Assembly (NCBI GenBank): GCA_026129765.1
Contig: JAHCHP010000011.1
Coordinates: 1-64,000, forward strand
Reading direction: 5' to 3'
Length of the DNA stretch: 64,000 nt
Source of the DNA: Fimbriimonadia bacterium
Lineage (GTDB): Bacteria; Armatimonadota; Fimbriimonadia; Fimbriimonadales; GBS-DC
Below are positions 23,788 to 32,703 of the stretch, one piece after another. Numbering within the stretch: position 1 is the first letter of the stretch; each line of letters begins with the position of its first letter. The notes below the pieces were generated by a model that had not been told where the DNA came from, did no database searches, and worked only from the letters and a program-made list of their open reading frames with translations. The position numbers and the translations under genes are program-made.

Positions 23788-25482
23788 ATGAAGCAATTCT
23801 TAGATGCTCTCAGTTCAATGGTGACCGACAATCCGCAGAGACTGCCCATCAGTCCCCGCGTGAAAGATGCGGTCCCCGTAAAAGGCACAAACATCCGCGC
23901 GGTGCTGCACCACAGTTTCTCGGAAAAAGAGGCTGTTGATTTTGCGCGCAATTTAACCAACCATCCCGCGCTCCGGTTCTTGGAGAATGCGCGTTACAAT
24001 GTTCTGGATATTGGCTTAATCTATCCCTTCTCTAATCGCGAAGGCGAAGTGCCGCCTCCAGACAAAGCGCGCATCACGCTCTATGATTACACCACTAACC
24101 GCGGGTTTGAGGTCATGGCAAGTTTCCCCGATGGGCGAAACGTGAAAGTGACCGAACTGCGCGAACAACCCTTCTCCTCAGAAGGCGAATTTCAGCAGGC
24201 TATCGAGATTTTGATGGCAGATCCCAAGCATGGCGCGCCTCTGCGAGAAGGGAAAGCGTTCTGCACGCCCGGCATGCCTCCTGTTTTGGACTTTACCGCG
24301 CCTCTCGATTCTAATATCCGGTTCGACGGCGTGCCAATCGGCGGTAAGCCCCCAGCAAACCGAACATTGGCGCTGGTGATGAACTTTACCGCAGGCAATT
24401 CAAATGGACAGGTCGGTCATTACTATGTGGATATGATCGAGCGAAAGGTGGCAGGCTTTGGAACCGCCAGCAGCGACTTCTTCCCTGCGGCTTGTGGAGG
24501 TCCCCCCAGTGGCGGCTCCTGCAGTACCACGAGTGGAACCAGCCTCGTCACTATTCAATGGCCTCAATCGAACCCAATTTGGACGTTCCAGATTTTACGA
24601 CCTTCGGCTACGACCGGTGATCAACCTGCGGGATCGGGCGTCGAAATTCGCAATGTCTTCTATCGCGGCAAAAGAGTTCTTAAACGCGCCGGTATGCCGG
24701 TTCTGAACGTCTTCTATGATGGCAATGCCTGCGGTCCCTACCGAGACTGGCTCTACAGCGAAACCTGTTTTGACTGCGCGCTTGGAACCGACTTAGGCAG
24801 CGGTGTCCGATGGGGCGTGAACGTCGCCACGATCTGTGATGATGTTACCGATGCGGGCGCATGGCGCGGTGTGGCGGTTTACGAAGAAAATGGCGAGCTG
24901 GTCTTGGTCAGCGAGTGCAGCGCGGGTTGGTATCGCTATATCACCGCTTGGTACTTTACGCAAGACGGAATTATCAAACCGCGGTTCCTGTATGGCTACA
25001 CCGAAAGCGGATGTGTCTGCTACGGACGCCTGCATAACGCCTACTGGAGACTCGACTTCGACCTGAACGGAACGGACAACCAGGTTGTGGAAGAGACCGA
25101 CAGCACGACCCACCCGAACTGGCGCGCGATCCGGCGTGAGGCGAAGCTTTATCGCCGCAACCCGCGCGGAGCATGGCGTGTGCGCAATACGATGTCTGGC
25201 GAAGTCGCGGAAATCCGTGCCAATGCCAAAGACGGTCAACACGAGCGGCTGAACACTGGACGCGGCGATCTTTGGGTCCTGCGCTACAAAGGCACTGGAA
25301 CCACCGACTCCGAGTTGAATGGGTCCTCTGGCGCAGACGCCAATCTGGACCAGTATGTCAACTACGAAGACATCACCAACCAGAATGTAGTCCTTTGGTA
25401 CGGCGTTCACCAGCGGAAACGAGGCGCAGATCCGTTCGAGTGTCCACCTCTGGGACCGGACATCATCCTGCGCGGCTATTAA
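23788..25482 (+). CDS. Copper amine oxidase-like protein with altered active site
   Basis: A 564-residue protein whose second half resembles the catalytic domain of copper amine oxidases. Supporting segments are GSGVEIRNVFYRGKRVL (about 285-301), GPYRDWLYSE, a WYFTQDG strand near residue 390, HNAYWRLDFDLNG near residue 415, and a C-terminal NVVLWYGVHQRKR. At the quinone-forming site the usual T-x-x-N-Y-D/E is replaced by AGWYRY, keeping Tyr but not its neighbours, and the usual copper HxH appears as RLH, with one His. Classical activity is therefore doubtful. No signal peptide is visible, although the upstream gene encodes an exported cytochrome. The start has an AGGAGG site. A hairpin at 25507 ends the operon. 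Confidence 0.65.
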   Translation: MKQFLDALSSMVTDNPQRLPISPRVKDAVPVKGTNIRAVLHHSFSEKEAVDFARNLTNHPALRFLENARYNVLDIGLIYPFSNREGEVPPPDKARITLYDYTTNRGFEVMASFPDGRNVKVTELREQPFSSEGEFQQAIEILMADPKHGAPLREGKAFCTPGMPPVLDFTAPLDSNIRFDGVPIGGKPPANRTLALVMNFTAGNSNGQVGHYYVDMIERKVAGFGTASSDFFPAACGGPPSGGSCSTTSGTSLVTIQWPQSNPIWTFQILRPSATTGDQPAGSGVEIRNVFYRGKRVLKRAGMPVLNVFYDGNACGPYRDWLYSETCFDCALGTDLGSGVRWGVNVATICDDVTDAGAWRGVAVYEENGELVLVSECSAGWYRYITAWYFTQDGIIKPRFLYGYTESGCVCYGRLHNAYWRLDFDLNGTDNQVVEETDSTTHPNWRAIRREAKLYRRNPRGAWRVRNTMSGEVAEIRANAKDGQHERLNTGRGDLWVLRYKGTGTTDSELNGSSGADANLDQYVNYEDITNQNVVLWYGVHQRKRGADPFECPPLGPDIILRGY

Positions 25483-25506
25483 TTAGCTCTTAGAAAGAGA
25501 GAGACC

Positions 25507-25543
25507 AGAAGGGGTAGATACCTAAGGTATCTACCCCTTCTTT
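25507..25543. terminator. Hairpin terminator after the copper amine oxidase-like gene
   Basis: A 16-bp perfect stem (AGAAGGGGTAGATACC and its complement) with a 3-base loop and a short T-run on the plus strand. Confidence 0.75.
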
Positions 25544-25554
25544 GCATTGGCGTC

Positions 25555-25602
25555 GTCATTCCCGCTGGTCATCCTCGCGAAAGTGGGGAACACGGGAATC
25601 CA
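25555..25602. repeat. Expanded family B repeat
   Basis: GTCATTCCCGC at 25555-25565 and CACGGGAATCC at 25591-25601 enclose an inserted GGTCATCCTCGCGAAAGTGG segment. The outer arms match family B; the inner piece resembles the degenerate copy at 3285-3307. Confidence 0.55.
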
Positions 25603-25724
25603 CAAAAACCGCCTTGAAGGATAGGCGTTTTTGAGAAGCCCAATAACAGTCTATGTCAAGAAGTATCTAACTCAAACCTTCAAAGATTCTCCCACAAGAA
25701 CCTCACTTCGCGCCTCAAACATGG

Positions 25725-25730
25725 TAGAAT
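25725..25730 (+). promoter_or_regulatory. TAGAAT -10 box adjoining a start codon
   Basis: TAGAAT ends 7 bases before the ATG at 25738, with no ribosome binding site between, which implies a leaderless mRNA. Confidence 0.5.
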
Positions 25731-25737
25731 CCATTCG

Positions 25738-26829
25738 ATGCGAGAGATGACAACCACGACCTGCTCCAAATGTTTTGCGGAAATCGCGGAGACCAGCGCG
25801 TTCTGCTCAGAGTGCGGCGCGCGCCTGAAAGAGGATACCGTCGACAGTCTTTATTCGGAAGGATCAGACAGAGAAGTTTATCCTGAAATTGCCAAAGCTA
25901 ACCTGTTGCGCATGCAAGGACAATACCCAGAGGCAGAAGCGGTTTGCATCGGCATTTTGCGCCGCTATCCCGGAAACGAAACAGCGCATGCTTTACTGGG
26001 CGATATTCATTTGGATCAAGGACAACTGGATGATGCCATCCATTGGTATGAAATGGTGTCGGACATGGCGCCTGCCAATGTGATGTATCGCGCAAAACTG
26101 GACCAACTGCGCGCCTACCGCGCCGCTCAAGAGGAACAACGATTGAAACCGCCCATTGAGCTGCCAGCGGCAGAACCAGCGCCCACCAACGTTCCGTACA
26201 CGCCTTCCGCTCGTCTGTGGATCTACGCGCTCTTGGGCATCGTCTCGTTGATCTTAATCGTATCGGCGTTTCTAACAGGCAGACGGCTGGGCGAAGACAA
26301 GCAGCCGCTGGAGAACACAACAAATACCAACCGCGCCGCATCACAGCCCCCATCTCCGTCCACGAATACCAATCCCTCCAACCCCGCGCTGCCTCCGGTT
26401 TCGCCACCCCTCCCGGGTGCGCCGATCCCGATTTTGATGAATCCGTCTGAAATCGCCTTCAGCAACGCGCTTCAACAAAAGCTGAATGTTTCGCGGGTCA
26501 TCGCGCTAACGAACCCGCTTTCCGGCGAATGGGCATTGAGGTTGAGAATCGATACAGGCGCGCTGACGGAAGAGCGCGTGTTGAGAGAGGTGTTGATGGC
26601 GGCGTTTACCGCCTTAGAACTGAAGCCGGAACTGATGACCATTCGCGTGACTCTTTTTGTGCCGGACCAGCAACAAGTCAGCGATGAGATGCTCTTCTCT
26701 GCACAAGTCCAACGTGCGAACCTACCGCTGAACCCTGCGCAAATGACCGACGACGAGGTCAAAGGGTTCTTTCAAACCAACCGGTTCCAATGGAATCCGG
26801 CAATTCCCCTTCAGCCAGGGACCCGCTGA
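25738..26829 (+). CDS. Zinc-ribbon, TPR and single-TM membrane protein
   Basis: A 363-residue protein of unknown role. A C4 zinc ribbon (CSKC and FCSECG) occupies residues 9-29. A short TPR region follows (about 45-130, with GQYPEAEAVCIGILRRYPGN and GQLDDAIHWYEMV). One transmembrane helix lies at about 160-182 (LWIYALLGIVSLILIVSAFL), then a Pro/Ser/Asn-rich linker and a C-terminal alpha/beta domain (about 235-363). The ribbon and TPRs face the cytoplasm and the C-terminal domain lies outside by the simplest topology. It converges on another zinc-ribbon, single-TM gene 35 bases away. Confidence 0.75.
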   Translation: MREMTTTTCSKCFAEIAETSAFCSECGARLKEDTVDSLYSEGSDREVYPEIAKANLLRMQGQYPEAEAVCIGILRRYPGNETAHALLGDIHLDQGQLDDAIHWYEMVSDMAPANVMYRAKLDQLRAYRAAQEEQRLKPPIELPAAEPAPTNVPYTPSARLWIYALLGIVSLILIVSAFLTGRRLGEDKQPLENTTNTNRAASQPPSPSTNTNPSNPALPPVSPPLPGAPIPILMNPSEIAFSNALQQKLNVSRVIALTNPLSGEWALRLRIDTGALTEERVLREVLMAAFTALELKPELMTIRVTLFVPDQQQVSDEMLFSAQVQRANLPLNPAQMTDDEVKGFFQTNRFQWNPAIPLQPGTR

Positions 26830-26864
26830 AAGGGCAAGATACCCAAGTCAATCAAGACAAACGG

Positions 26865-27743
26865 TCAGAAGCCTAAGCCGAGTAAGCTCTTGGTATCGGT
26901 ATCAGACTCGATGGAAAAGTCTTTGGGAATGCGATATTGTCGGCATAGCTTTGTCAGCTCCACATCGGACTGGATCAACTGCTGATCCACATTGCCCTGA
27001 GCCGAACCACGCATATTCATCAGCCCGCCAATATCCTCTTTAGCCATCGATTCCTGAATTTTCACCATCAACACAATATAATTCTGCAGAGCGACATGAT
27101 AGGTATCCGCTAAGACTTTGCACGAGGGCGGCGGCGGCACACTCTCGAAGTCTCGCTGCAACTTGTACCAGTTCTGAGCATAGGCTTCGTAGCCTGCACC
27201 TATGTTTTGCTTTTTTTCCTCGTGTTGGTCTTCTTCAATCTCTGATTTTAAGCTGAGCGCATTCTTCAACATATCCATAGCGGGTGTGAAGTCGTTGCGC
27301 ATCGCTTGACGCGCGCGCTCAATCCGCTTCAAATGCTCCAGCCAATTCAAAATATCCTGGGGAGGCGGCTCCGGGGGCGCAGCGGGCGAACCTTCTGCCT
27401 GCAATAAGCTGGGACCTTCTGGCAAAGGCGCCTGCGCTTGTAAGAGGTTAGGACCCTCAGGCATCGGACTTTCCGCCTGAAGCACGCTGGGGCCATTCGG
27501 TTCTTTGCCCGACGCGCTCAGAAGCCCCGATTTACCGACGATAAACGCCAAAGCCGCCAGCAAAAACACGCCCACCAGCGCGCCCAGCCACTTGGTTGCA
27601 TTGGATTTACGCGCAGGCGCGGCAGACACCGGCGGCATAGAGGGTTGAGAAGTTGTATGCATGGGCGGACGAACGGACTGCCCGCACCGCGAGCAAAACT
27701 GCGCTTCATGAGACAATGCCTGATGACAATTGGGACAGTTCAT
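26865..27743 (-). CDS. Zinc-ribbon, single-TM membrane protein with LLQA repeats
   Basis: A 292-residue protein of unknown role. A zinc ribbon (CPNC and FCSRCG) fills residues 3-21; a Pro/Ser-rich stretch and one transmembrane helix (about 52-72, WLGALVGVFLLAALAFIVG) follow. Residues about 85-120 contain three copies of a GPxLLQAxxPxPE unit. The rest (about 130-292) is helical, with a Cys-containing PPSCKVLADTYH segment. Its layout parallels the convergent gene at 25738, so both may be membrane sensors or scaffolds. A stop codon is separated from that gene's stop by 35 bases. Confidence 0.7.
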   Translation of the reverse strand: MNCPNCHQALSHEAQFCSRCGQSVRPPMHTTSQPSMPPVSAAPARKSNATKWLGALVGVFLLAALAFIVGKSGLLSASGKEPNGPSVLQAESPMPEGPNLLQAQAPLPEGPSLLQAEGSPAAPPEPPPQDILNWLEHLKRIERARQAMRNDFTPAMDMLKNALSLKSEIEEDQHEEKKQNIGAGYEAYAQNWYKLQRDFESVPPPPSCKVLADTYHVALQNYIVLMVKIQESMAKEDIGGLMNMRGSAQGNVDQQLIQSDVELTKLCRQYRIPKDFSIESDTDTKSLLGLGF

Positions 27744-27886
27744 AGTCGTACCCCGCTGATTAAAATTTCAAAAGGTCTAATTATACCCCTTTGTCTTAGA
27801 TGGATGATCGACATCCAAAGTTCCCATGTTTCGCGATTCAACTATGAGACAGGTTGTGAGCCAAAACGCAGGGGGAAGGAGTGTTT

Positions 27887-27913
27887 GGTTCCCCCTGGCG
27901 CGCCAGAGGGAAC
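27887..27913. repeat. Palindromic repeat, family A
   Basis: GGTTCCCCCTGGC and its imperfect complement GCCAGAGGGAACT flank a GC centre, between the pseudopilin stop and the zinc-ribbon gene start. Confidence 0.65.
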
Positions 27914-27931
27914 TCGTTACTACTCATCTCA

Positions 27932-28720
27932 TCAACAGCCGTTGCCAGTGATACGCCAGGGAGAGGGTTTATCGCGGTCAAACAGATCGTCGCTGCAAGC
28001 ATCGCCCGCGACATCGCCCGCGCGGTTCAATCCGCGAGGCGTCAACAAGCGGCGTTTGATCGGCTTCGCATGTCCATCTGCCCAACCCACGGAAACAAAG
28101 CCATCGGGGTCTTTATACATCGGAATGTTGCCGCTGCCACCAGCAAAATAGCCCAGCAATCCCTTCTGAGTGTGAGGAGCCGTAATCGTATCAGGATAGC
28201 CCATCACCAATACTCCATAAGGCGGGCGCGCAAACTCCAAGCCATCGGTTACCACCACCGTGTTTGCCGGTTCCTGAAGGGAGGCGAGCGTGGCGGCATT
28301 GCCCGTCGCTGCTAAATAAGCGGGATCGCCTGTCACTGAAAGCCGTCCCAACTTCACATGGTTATAGCCATAAGTCATATTGACATTGGACAGTTTGGTT
28401 GCGCTGGGGCAAATCCAAATGCCTTTGCGCTCCAAAGCGTTCATTTGACCTTTGATATAAGGATCAACCGCATAGTTCCAATAGGGCCAAAAGGTGCCGG
28501 GAACACTGATAGCGCTGTTCCAGATCATGAAGGTCTCATCATAATCATTGATATACATCATGAACGCCATGGTGATTTGGCGAATGTTGCTGTTGCAAGT
28601 CGCCTGTCGCCCCTTGTCTCTCGCCTGCGCGAAAACAGGGAACAGAATCGCCGCTAAGATCGCGATAATTGCAATCACAACCAGCAGCTCAATCAAGGTG
28701 AATCCTTTACTTCTTCGCAT
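27932..28720 (-). CDS. Type IV pilin-like (H-X9-DG, DUF1559-type) secreted protein
   Basis: A 262-residue pseudopilin-type protein. It begins with a prepilin peptidase site and N-methylation helix ([19 protein letters not shown], residues 6-24) preceded by RRSK, followed by [19 protein letters not shown], the usual junction in the DUF1559 group. The C-terminal H-X9-DG-type motif is seen as VGWADGHAK. These proteins are abundant in Planctomycetes and Armatimonadota and are processed like type IV pilins; their function is mostly unknown. The start is fixed by a GGAGGAGG site and a TATAAT box at 28773. No pilus assembly genes are nearby. Confidence 0.9.
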   Translation of the reverse strand: MRRSKGFTLIELLVVIAIIAILAAILFPVFAQARDKGRQATCNSNIRQITMAFMMYINDYDETFMIWNSAISVPGTFWPYWNYAVDPYIKGQMNALERKGIWICPSATKLSNVNMTYGYNHVKLGRLSVTGDPAYLAATGNAATLASLQEPANTVVVTDGLEFARPPYGVLVMGYPDTITAPHTQKGLLGYFAGGSGNIPMYKDPDGFVSVGWADGHAKPIKRRLLTPRGLNRAGDVAGDACSDDLFDRDKPSPWRITGNGC

Positions 28721-28772
28721 AATGCCTCCTCCAAAACAATGAATAATCGCGAAACTGACTACTATACCTTAT

Positions 28773-28778
28773 ATTATA
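28773..28778 (-). promoter_or_regulatory. TATAAT -10 box of the pseudopilin gene
   Basis: A perfect TATAAT 52 bases before the ATG, giving a leader of about 45 bases that ends in GGAGGAGG. Confidence 0.5.
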
Positions 28779-28783
28779 TCATC

Positions 28784-28803
28784 AAAACGCCTCTTTATAG
28801 AGG
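28784..28803 (-). terminator. Short hairpin terminator after the rmlA-type gene
   Basis: On the minus strand a 4-bp CCTC/GAGG stem with a short loop is followed by CG and a run of four T. The stem is short, so termination may be weak. It would end the long operon coming from 33635. Confidence 0.45.
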
Positions 28804-28810
28804 GGTTCGT

Positions 28811-29872
28811 TTAAGGAATCGTCAATGAACTGCTGTCACCCAACATCAAACGCAGGGCGCGCGGGCGCGAATCGCTCTTTTGAACCATCACATTTTTCCC
28901 CAGCAGGCTGTGTTCAATACGGCTTTCGATCTGCTCGATACGGCTGCCCTCCAGCAGGATGCTATACTCCACTTCACAATTTTTCAAACTGGCGCCATCC
29001 CCTATCGCCGTAAAGGGACCGATATAGCAATTCTCCAATTCGCAGTTCTCTCCAATCACCACCGGTCCGCGGATCACGCTGTTTCGCGCGATGCTTCCCT
29101 TCCCAATCGCCACGCGCCCGTGCAGATCGCAGTTCTCAATCGCGCCTTGCAGATCGGTTTCCAGGTCTTCCAGCACCAAACGGTTCGCTTCTAAAATCGC
29201 GTCTAAACTGCCCGTGTCTTTCCACCAGTTTGTCACTTGATGGGAGCGCACATCATACCCCTGATCAATTAGATATTGGATGGCGTCGGTGATTTCCAAT
29301 TCGTTGCGCTGGGAAGGTTTGATTGCGCGCGCCGCCTCAAAGATATGCTTGTCGAACATATAAACACCCACCAGCGCGAGATTAGATCGGGGTTGAGCCG
29401 GTTTTTCTTCCAAGCGCGCCACGCGGTCGCCCTGCAGTTCCGCAACACCGAAATCTTGGGGGTTTGGCACCTCCGCCAATAAGATCATGGAGTTGGGCTG
29501 TTCGCGCCGGAACTCATCCGCAAGAACCGCAATTCCCGCCTTCACGATGTTATCGCCCAGATACATCACGAAGGGGCTTTCGCCAATAAATGGCTCTGCC
29601 GTTAGAACCGCATGCGCCAAGCCCAATGGCTCCAGTTGAGGAATGTAAGTCACCTGCAAGCCCCATCGTTCGCCGGTTCCGACCGCTTTCTCGATTTCAG
29701 CAGCGGTCTCCCCAACGATGATGCCGACCTCACGTATACCTGCTTCTTGAACCGCTTCTAAACCAAAAAACAGCACGGGTTTGTTAGCGACTGGCACTAA
29801 CTGTTTCGCCATGCTGTAAGTGATGGGGCGCAGACGTGTGCCTTTGCCCCCGGACAAGATTAACGCTTTCAT
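28811..29872 (-). CDS. Glucose-1-phosphate thymidylyltransferase, long RmlA type
   Basis: A 353-residue sugar nucleotidyltransferase that would join glucose-1-phosphate to dTTP for deoxysugar synthesis. The nucleotide-binding motif LSGGKGTRLRPIT is at residues 6-18, with KQLVPVANKP after it. FVMYLGDN and GWxDTG-like NWWKDTGS mark the substrate site. From about residue 245 there are left-handed beta-helix repeats (VIGENCELENCYIGPF), as in the long RmlA form found in polyketide and surface-sugar pathways. The frame is open to 29983, but the ATG at 29872 overlaps the stop of the upstream gene (ATGA) and begins the family sequence. No other dTDP-sugar gene is in the window. Confidence 0.88.
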   Translation of the reverse strand: MKALILSGGKGTRLRPITYSMAKQLVPVANKPVLFFGLEAVQEAGIREVGIIVGETAAEIEKAVGTGERWGLQVTYIPQLEPLGLAHAVLTAEPFIGESPFVMYLGDNIVKAGIAVLADEFRREQPNSMILLAEVPNPQDFGVAELQGDRVARLEEKPAQPRSNLALVGVYMFDKHIFEAARAIKPSQRNELEITDAIQYLIDQGYDVRSHQVTNWWKDTGSLDAILEANRLVLEDLETDLQGAIENCDLHGRVAIGKGSIARNSVIRGPVVIGENCELENCYIGPFTAIGDGASLKNCEVEYSILLEGSRIEQIESRIEHSLLGKNVMVQKSDSRPRALRLMLGDSSSLTIP

Positions 29873-30840
29873 TTCCCAGCGGGGTTTGCGCTCTCTTTCA
29901 CATTCTTGTTGAGCCAATTTGTGACTGTCGTGATCAGGTTCAGGAATTCGGTGGGGGGCGGCACATGATCGCCTTTGTACCAAATGATCTGTTTGGGCTC
30001 ATTCGCGGCAGCATGCAGCGCCTTGTTCGAATCGACCGTCACGACCTGATCGTTGTCGCCGTTGATCATCAAAACGGGGCGCGGACTGATTTTGCCCACC
30101 CAATGAATGGGGTCCACCGCGTCCATCACTCGGAGCGCGTCTTTCCTCTGTTCCTCTGTAATCCCCGCTTGCTTCAGCGGGCTTAGGTTGCTCTGCTCCA
30201 TCAACACTTTCCAGTTGCCGCCCGCCACCAGCAAAATCGGCGCTTTGAGGCGTGTATCCACCCCGCCGAAAATAGAACCAAGAATACCGCCCATACTGGC
30301 TCCGATATAGCCCACACGACTCGCATCGATTTCTGGGCGCGACTCTAAGTAGTCGATTCCACGGCGCAGATCGATCACCGTTTGCGCCAAAGCATCGCGA
30401 GTGGCATAGGCATACGCGCCAAACACGGGAAGCGAGTCTGCGCTTTTTCGCTCGCCATGCGCAAACGCATCTACCGCGAAGCAGGCATACCCTGCCTGAA
30501 CTAAGGGGTCAAAGAACATGGAGAGTTGGTCTTTACTGCCGCCCAACCCATGCATCAACATCACACAAGGGATTTTACCCTCGCGTTTTTTCGGCAGCAC
30601 CAATAAGGCAGGCACACGCTGGTCATGCGCGCTGCGATAGGAAACGCGAAACACTTCGTAAGCCGATGTTTCCCTAAGAGGTTTCTCTTCTGGCGAGAGG
30701 GGCAGGGTTTTATCGTACCCAAACAATAGGTCCGCGTCATATTTGCTATGCGAAGCAGCCGTTGTGGTTTGCTGCGCGCAGCCACTGTTCAAAATCGATA
30801 ATGCAAGCGCGCATGCGAGCGCGGTTCTCATTTTTATCAT
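29869..30840 (-). CDS. Lipoprotein alpha/beta hydrolase (dienelactone-hydrolase-like)
   Basis: A 323-residue exported lipoprotein esterase of unknown substrate. A lipobox, LNSGC, follows the hydrophobic N-terminus, with the acylated Cys at residue 21. The hydrolase fold shows an oxyanion motif MLMHGLGG (near residue 93), nucleophile GASMGG (near 182), Asp in INGDND (near 259) and His in KGDHVPPP (near 292). It belongs with the acetyl-xylan-esterase/dienelactone-hydrolase group. The start is set by AGGAG 8 bases upstream. It overlaps the RmlA gene by 4 bases and lies 38 bases behind the ABC ATPase. Confidence 0.82.
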   Translation of the reverse strand: MIKMRTALACALALSILNSGCAQQTTTAASHSKYDADLLFGYDKTLPLSPEEKPLRETSAYEVFRVSYRSAHDQRVPALLVLPKKREGKIPCVMLMHGLGGSKDQLSMFFDPLVQAGYACFAVDAFAHGERKSADSLPVFGAYAYATRDALAQTVIDLRRGIDYLESRPEIDASRVGYIGASMGGILGSIFGGVDTRLKAPILLVAGGNWKVLMEQSNLSPLKQAGITEEQRKDALRVMDAVDPIHWVGKISPRPVLMINGDNDQVVTVDSNKALHAAANEPKQIIWYKGDHVPPPTEFLNLITTVTNWLNKNVKESANPAGK

Positions 30841-30878
30841 GTGAATTTCTCCTGATGAATCTCTCCGAAATAATGGTT

Positions 30879-31649
30879 TTAACCGGAAACGCCTTCTACC
30901 TCACCCACTTGCAGGTCGAGGTCTTCCCTGCGCTCCAGACGCTCGATGCGTCCATCCCGGATCCAAACAATGCGGTCGGAGATGTCCAGCATTTTTAGGT
31001 CGTGAGTCGCAGAAATAATCGTTACGTTGCGTTCGGTTTGCAGGCGTTTCAGCAGCTCGATAATCTCTTTGCCTGTTTTCAGGTCAAGGTTGCCTGTCGG
31101 TTCATCTGCCAAGATAATGCTGGGGTTGTTTGCCAACGACCGGGCGATAGCGACGCGCTGCTGCTGTCCCCCCGATAGCTCGGTTGGTTTGTGCTGAACG
31201 CGACCGCCTAACCCCACTAAGGTCAACAATTCTACGCCCCGCTCCCGCGCTTCATCTGCCGTCACGCCCGCAAAAATCATGGGCAGGGTGATGTTTTCTA
31301 AAGCGGTCATCACAGGGATCAGGTTGAATGTTTGGAAAATATAGCCGATTCGGTGGCAGCGAAGATAAGCCAGTTCCTGCGCGTCTAACTGCGCCATATC
31401 CACATCGTCAATAAACACCGAACCGCTGGTAGGCTTATCCAATCCGCCGATCATGTTAAACAGGGTGCTTTTACCAGAACCAGACGGTCCCATGATGGAG
31501 AGGTACTCCCCGCGAATAATGTCGAGGTTGACCCCTGCCAAGGCGCGCACCGTGAGTTTGCCCATCTCATACTCTTTTACGACATCGCGCACACGCACCA
31601 CATATTCTGTTGCATTCATCCGTTGATCTCCGTTGTCCGACGATTTCAT
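30879..31649 (-). CDS. ABC transporter ATP-binding protein (MacB/LolD type)
   Basis: A 256-residue ATPase of the MacB/LolD group, which drives mechanotransmission-type transporters that act on periplasmic substrates. Walker A is GPSGSGKST (near residue 43), the signature [13 protein letters not shown] near 146, Walker [11 protein letters not shown] near 168, and the switch His in SATHD near 200. The start at 31649 overlaps the permease stop (TAATG) after a GGAAG site; a second in-frame ATG at 31619 has GGAGA upstream and is also plausible. Its permease partner is the preceding gene. Confidence 0.92.
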   Translation of the reverse strand: MKSSDNGDQRMNATEYVVRVRDVVKEYEMGKLTVRALAGVNLDIIRGEYLSIMGPSGSGKSTLFNMIGGLDKPTSGSVFIDDVDMAQLDAQELAYLRCHRIGYIFQTFNLIPVMTALENITLPMIFAGVTADEARERGVELLTLVGLGGRVQHKPTELSGGQQQRVAIARSLANNPSIILADEPTGNLDLKTGKEIIELLKRLQTERNVTIISATHDLKMLDISDRIVWIRDGRIERLERREDLDLQVGEVEGVSG

Positions 31650-32275
31650 TAAACTTCCACGCGCAAGGCGGCGGCGGCAGGCATTTTTGCGGCGCGTATC
31701 GCGGGCAGAATCGTCGCCACCACCGTTAAGGCGACCCCTATTGATACCGATATCCCAAAGAGCGCAAACACTGCCCCCCAGTGGATCACGCTAAAGACCT
31801 CGCCCCCCTGCCGGATTAAATTGAGTAAGAACACCAATAAGAAGCCGCCCAAAAAGCCAAAAACCGACGCAAAAAATCCTAAGAAGCTGGACTCAATAAA
31901 AAATAGTTTCACTACAAACGAGTCGAGCGCGCCCAGGCATTTCATCGTGCCGATTTCTTTATAGCGTTCGGTGACTGCCATCAGCATCGAGTTCGTGATT
32001 CCGACCGTACACATCAGCAGGCTCATCACCACCAGCCAAGTCTGCCGGTTCGCCGCCTCGATGGCAGCGGTATCACCCGGATTGGTGGCGGGAGTCATGA
32101 GCGATGTGGCGCGCACAGAAACGAAGAACGCAATACCAAGAAAAATGCCTGCAGCGGTGATCATGGAGCGCAGGAACCGAATTTTGATGTTCTGGAGGCT
32201 GATTCGCAATGCCACCGAGAGAGGCAGTTTAATCTGCTTTCGGATCGTTTTCGATTCGGGTTGGGTTGAGTTCAT
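31649..32275 (-). CDS. Short FtsX-like ABC permease
   Basis: A 208-residue permease with four transmembrane helices (about residues 36-55, 75-98, 120-148 and 165-190) and the FtsX-type pattern TERYKEIGTMKCLGA, which lies at the coupling helix after TM2, plus a final PAIRAAKMPAAAALR. It lacks the large extracytoplasmic domain that MacB and LolC/E have between TM1 and TM2, leaving about 20 residues there. The frame is open upstream to 32590, but that part lies within the upstream gene; the ATG at 32275 overlaps that gene's stop (ATGA). It pairs with the downstream ATPase. Confidence 0.85.
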   Translation of the reverse strand: MNSTQPESKTIRKQIKLPLSVALRISLQNIKIRFLRSMITAAGIFLGIAFFVSVRATSLMTPATNPGDTAAIEAANRQTWLVVMSLLMCTVGITNSMLMAVTERYKEIGTMKCLGALDSFVVKLFFIESSFLGFFASVFGFLGGFLLVFLLNLIRQGGEVFSVIHWGAVFALFGISVSIGVALTVVATILPAIRAAKMPAAAALRVEV

Positions 32276-32703
32276 CGCTTCTTCCTTGCGGCTGGCTCTT
32301 TCGATATCTGAAACGCCAAATAACGACGCTTTGCCAGCGTATTGAGAAAAGCGAACAGCGAGACCTCTGCCTCGCGCCTCTCTAATTTGAATTGACGCAT
32401 CAGACGCTCTAAGATTGCGCTCACAGTATGCTTGCCATCGCATAGACTCCATACGACGCTGCCGAGCGCGTCCAACTCCACCTGATGTTCGGCAGGCAGG
32501 CGGAAAATCCTGCTGATCCAGTGAAAAAAGCCCTTTTTTCGCATAGGAACCAACAAGGTCACAATCGGCTCCTCTTCCCCCATCAACCACTGGATCGAGT
32601 CATTGCGCATAGGGCGCGCGCTCAGGAGTTGCCCGCGCTTGTAGACCGGCTGCCTTGGCGAGCGACCAAAAAACAATCCCCTTAACAGTCCTGTCAATGG
32701 CAT
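32272..32703 (-). CDS. PqqD-like domain protein
   Basis: A 143-residue protein. The C-terminal part (about residues 70-135) is PqqD-like: VELDALGSVVWSLCDGKH, then a VSAILERLM helix and LKRREAE-like segment LERREAEVSLFAFLNTLAKR. PqqD proteins bind precursor peptides of RiPPs and present them to a modifying enzyme, but similar domains occur elsewhere. The N-terminal 65 residues are basic and hydrophobic. There is no radical SAM gene in the window. The start is the ATG at 32703, which lies 10 bases inside the upstream gene; the frame to 32799 is considered unlikely. Confidence 0.75.
   Translation of the reverse strand: MPLTGLLRGLFFGRSPRQPVYKRGQLLSARPMRNDSIQWLMGEEEPIVTLLVPMRKKGFFHWISRIFRLPAEHQVELDALGSVVWSLCDGKHTVSAILERLMRQFKLERREAEVSLFAFLNTLAKRRYLAFQISKEPAARKKR

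Noticed and set aside
32276..32590. Long N-terminal extension of the FtsX permease
   Set aside because: It lies inside the PqqD-like gene in another frame; the ATGA overlap at 32275 marks the start.
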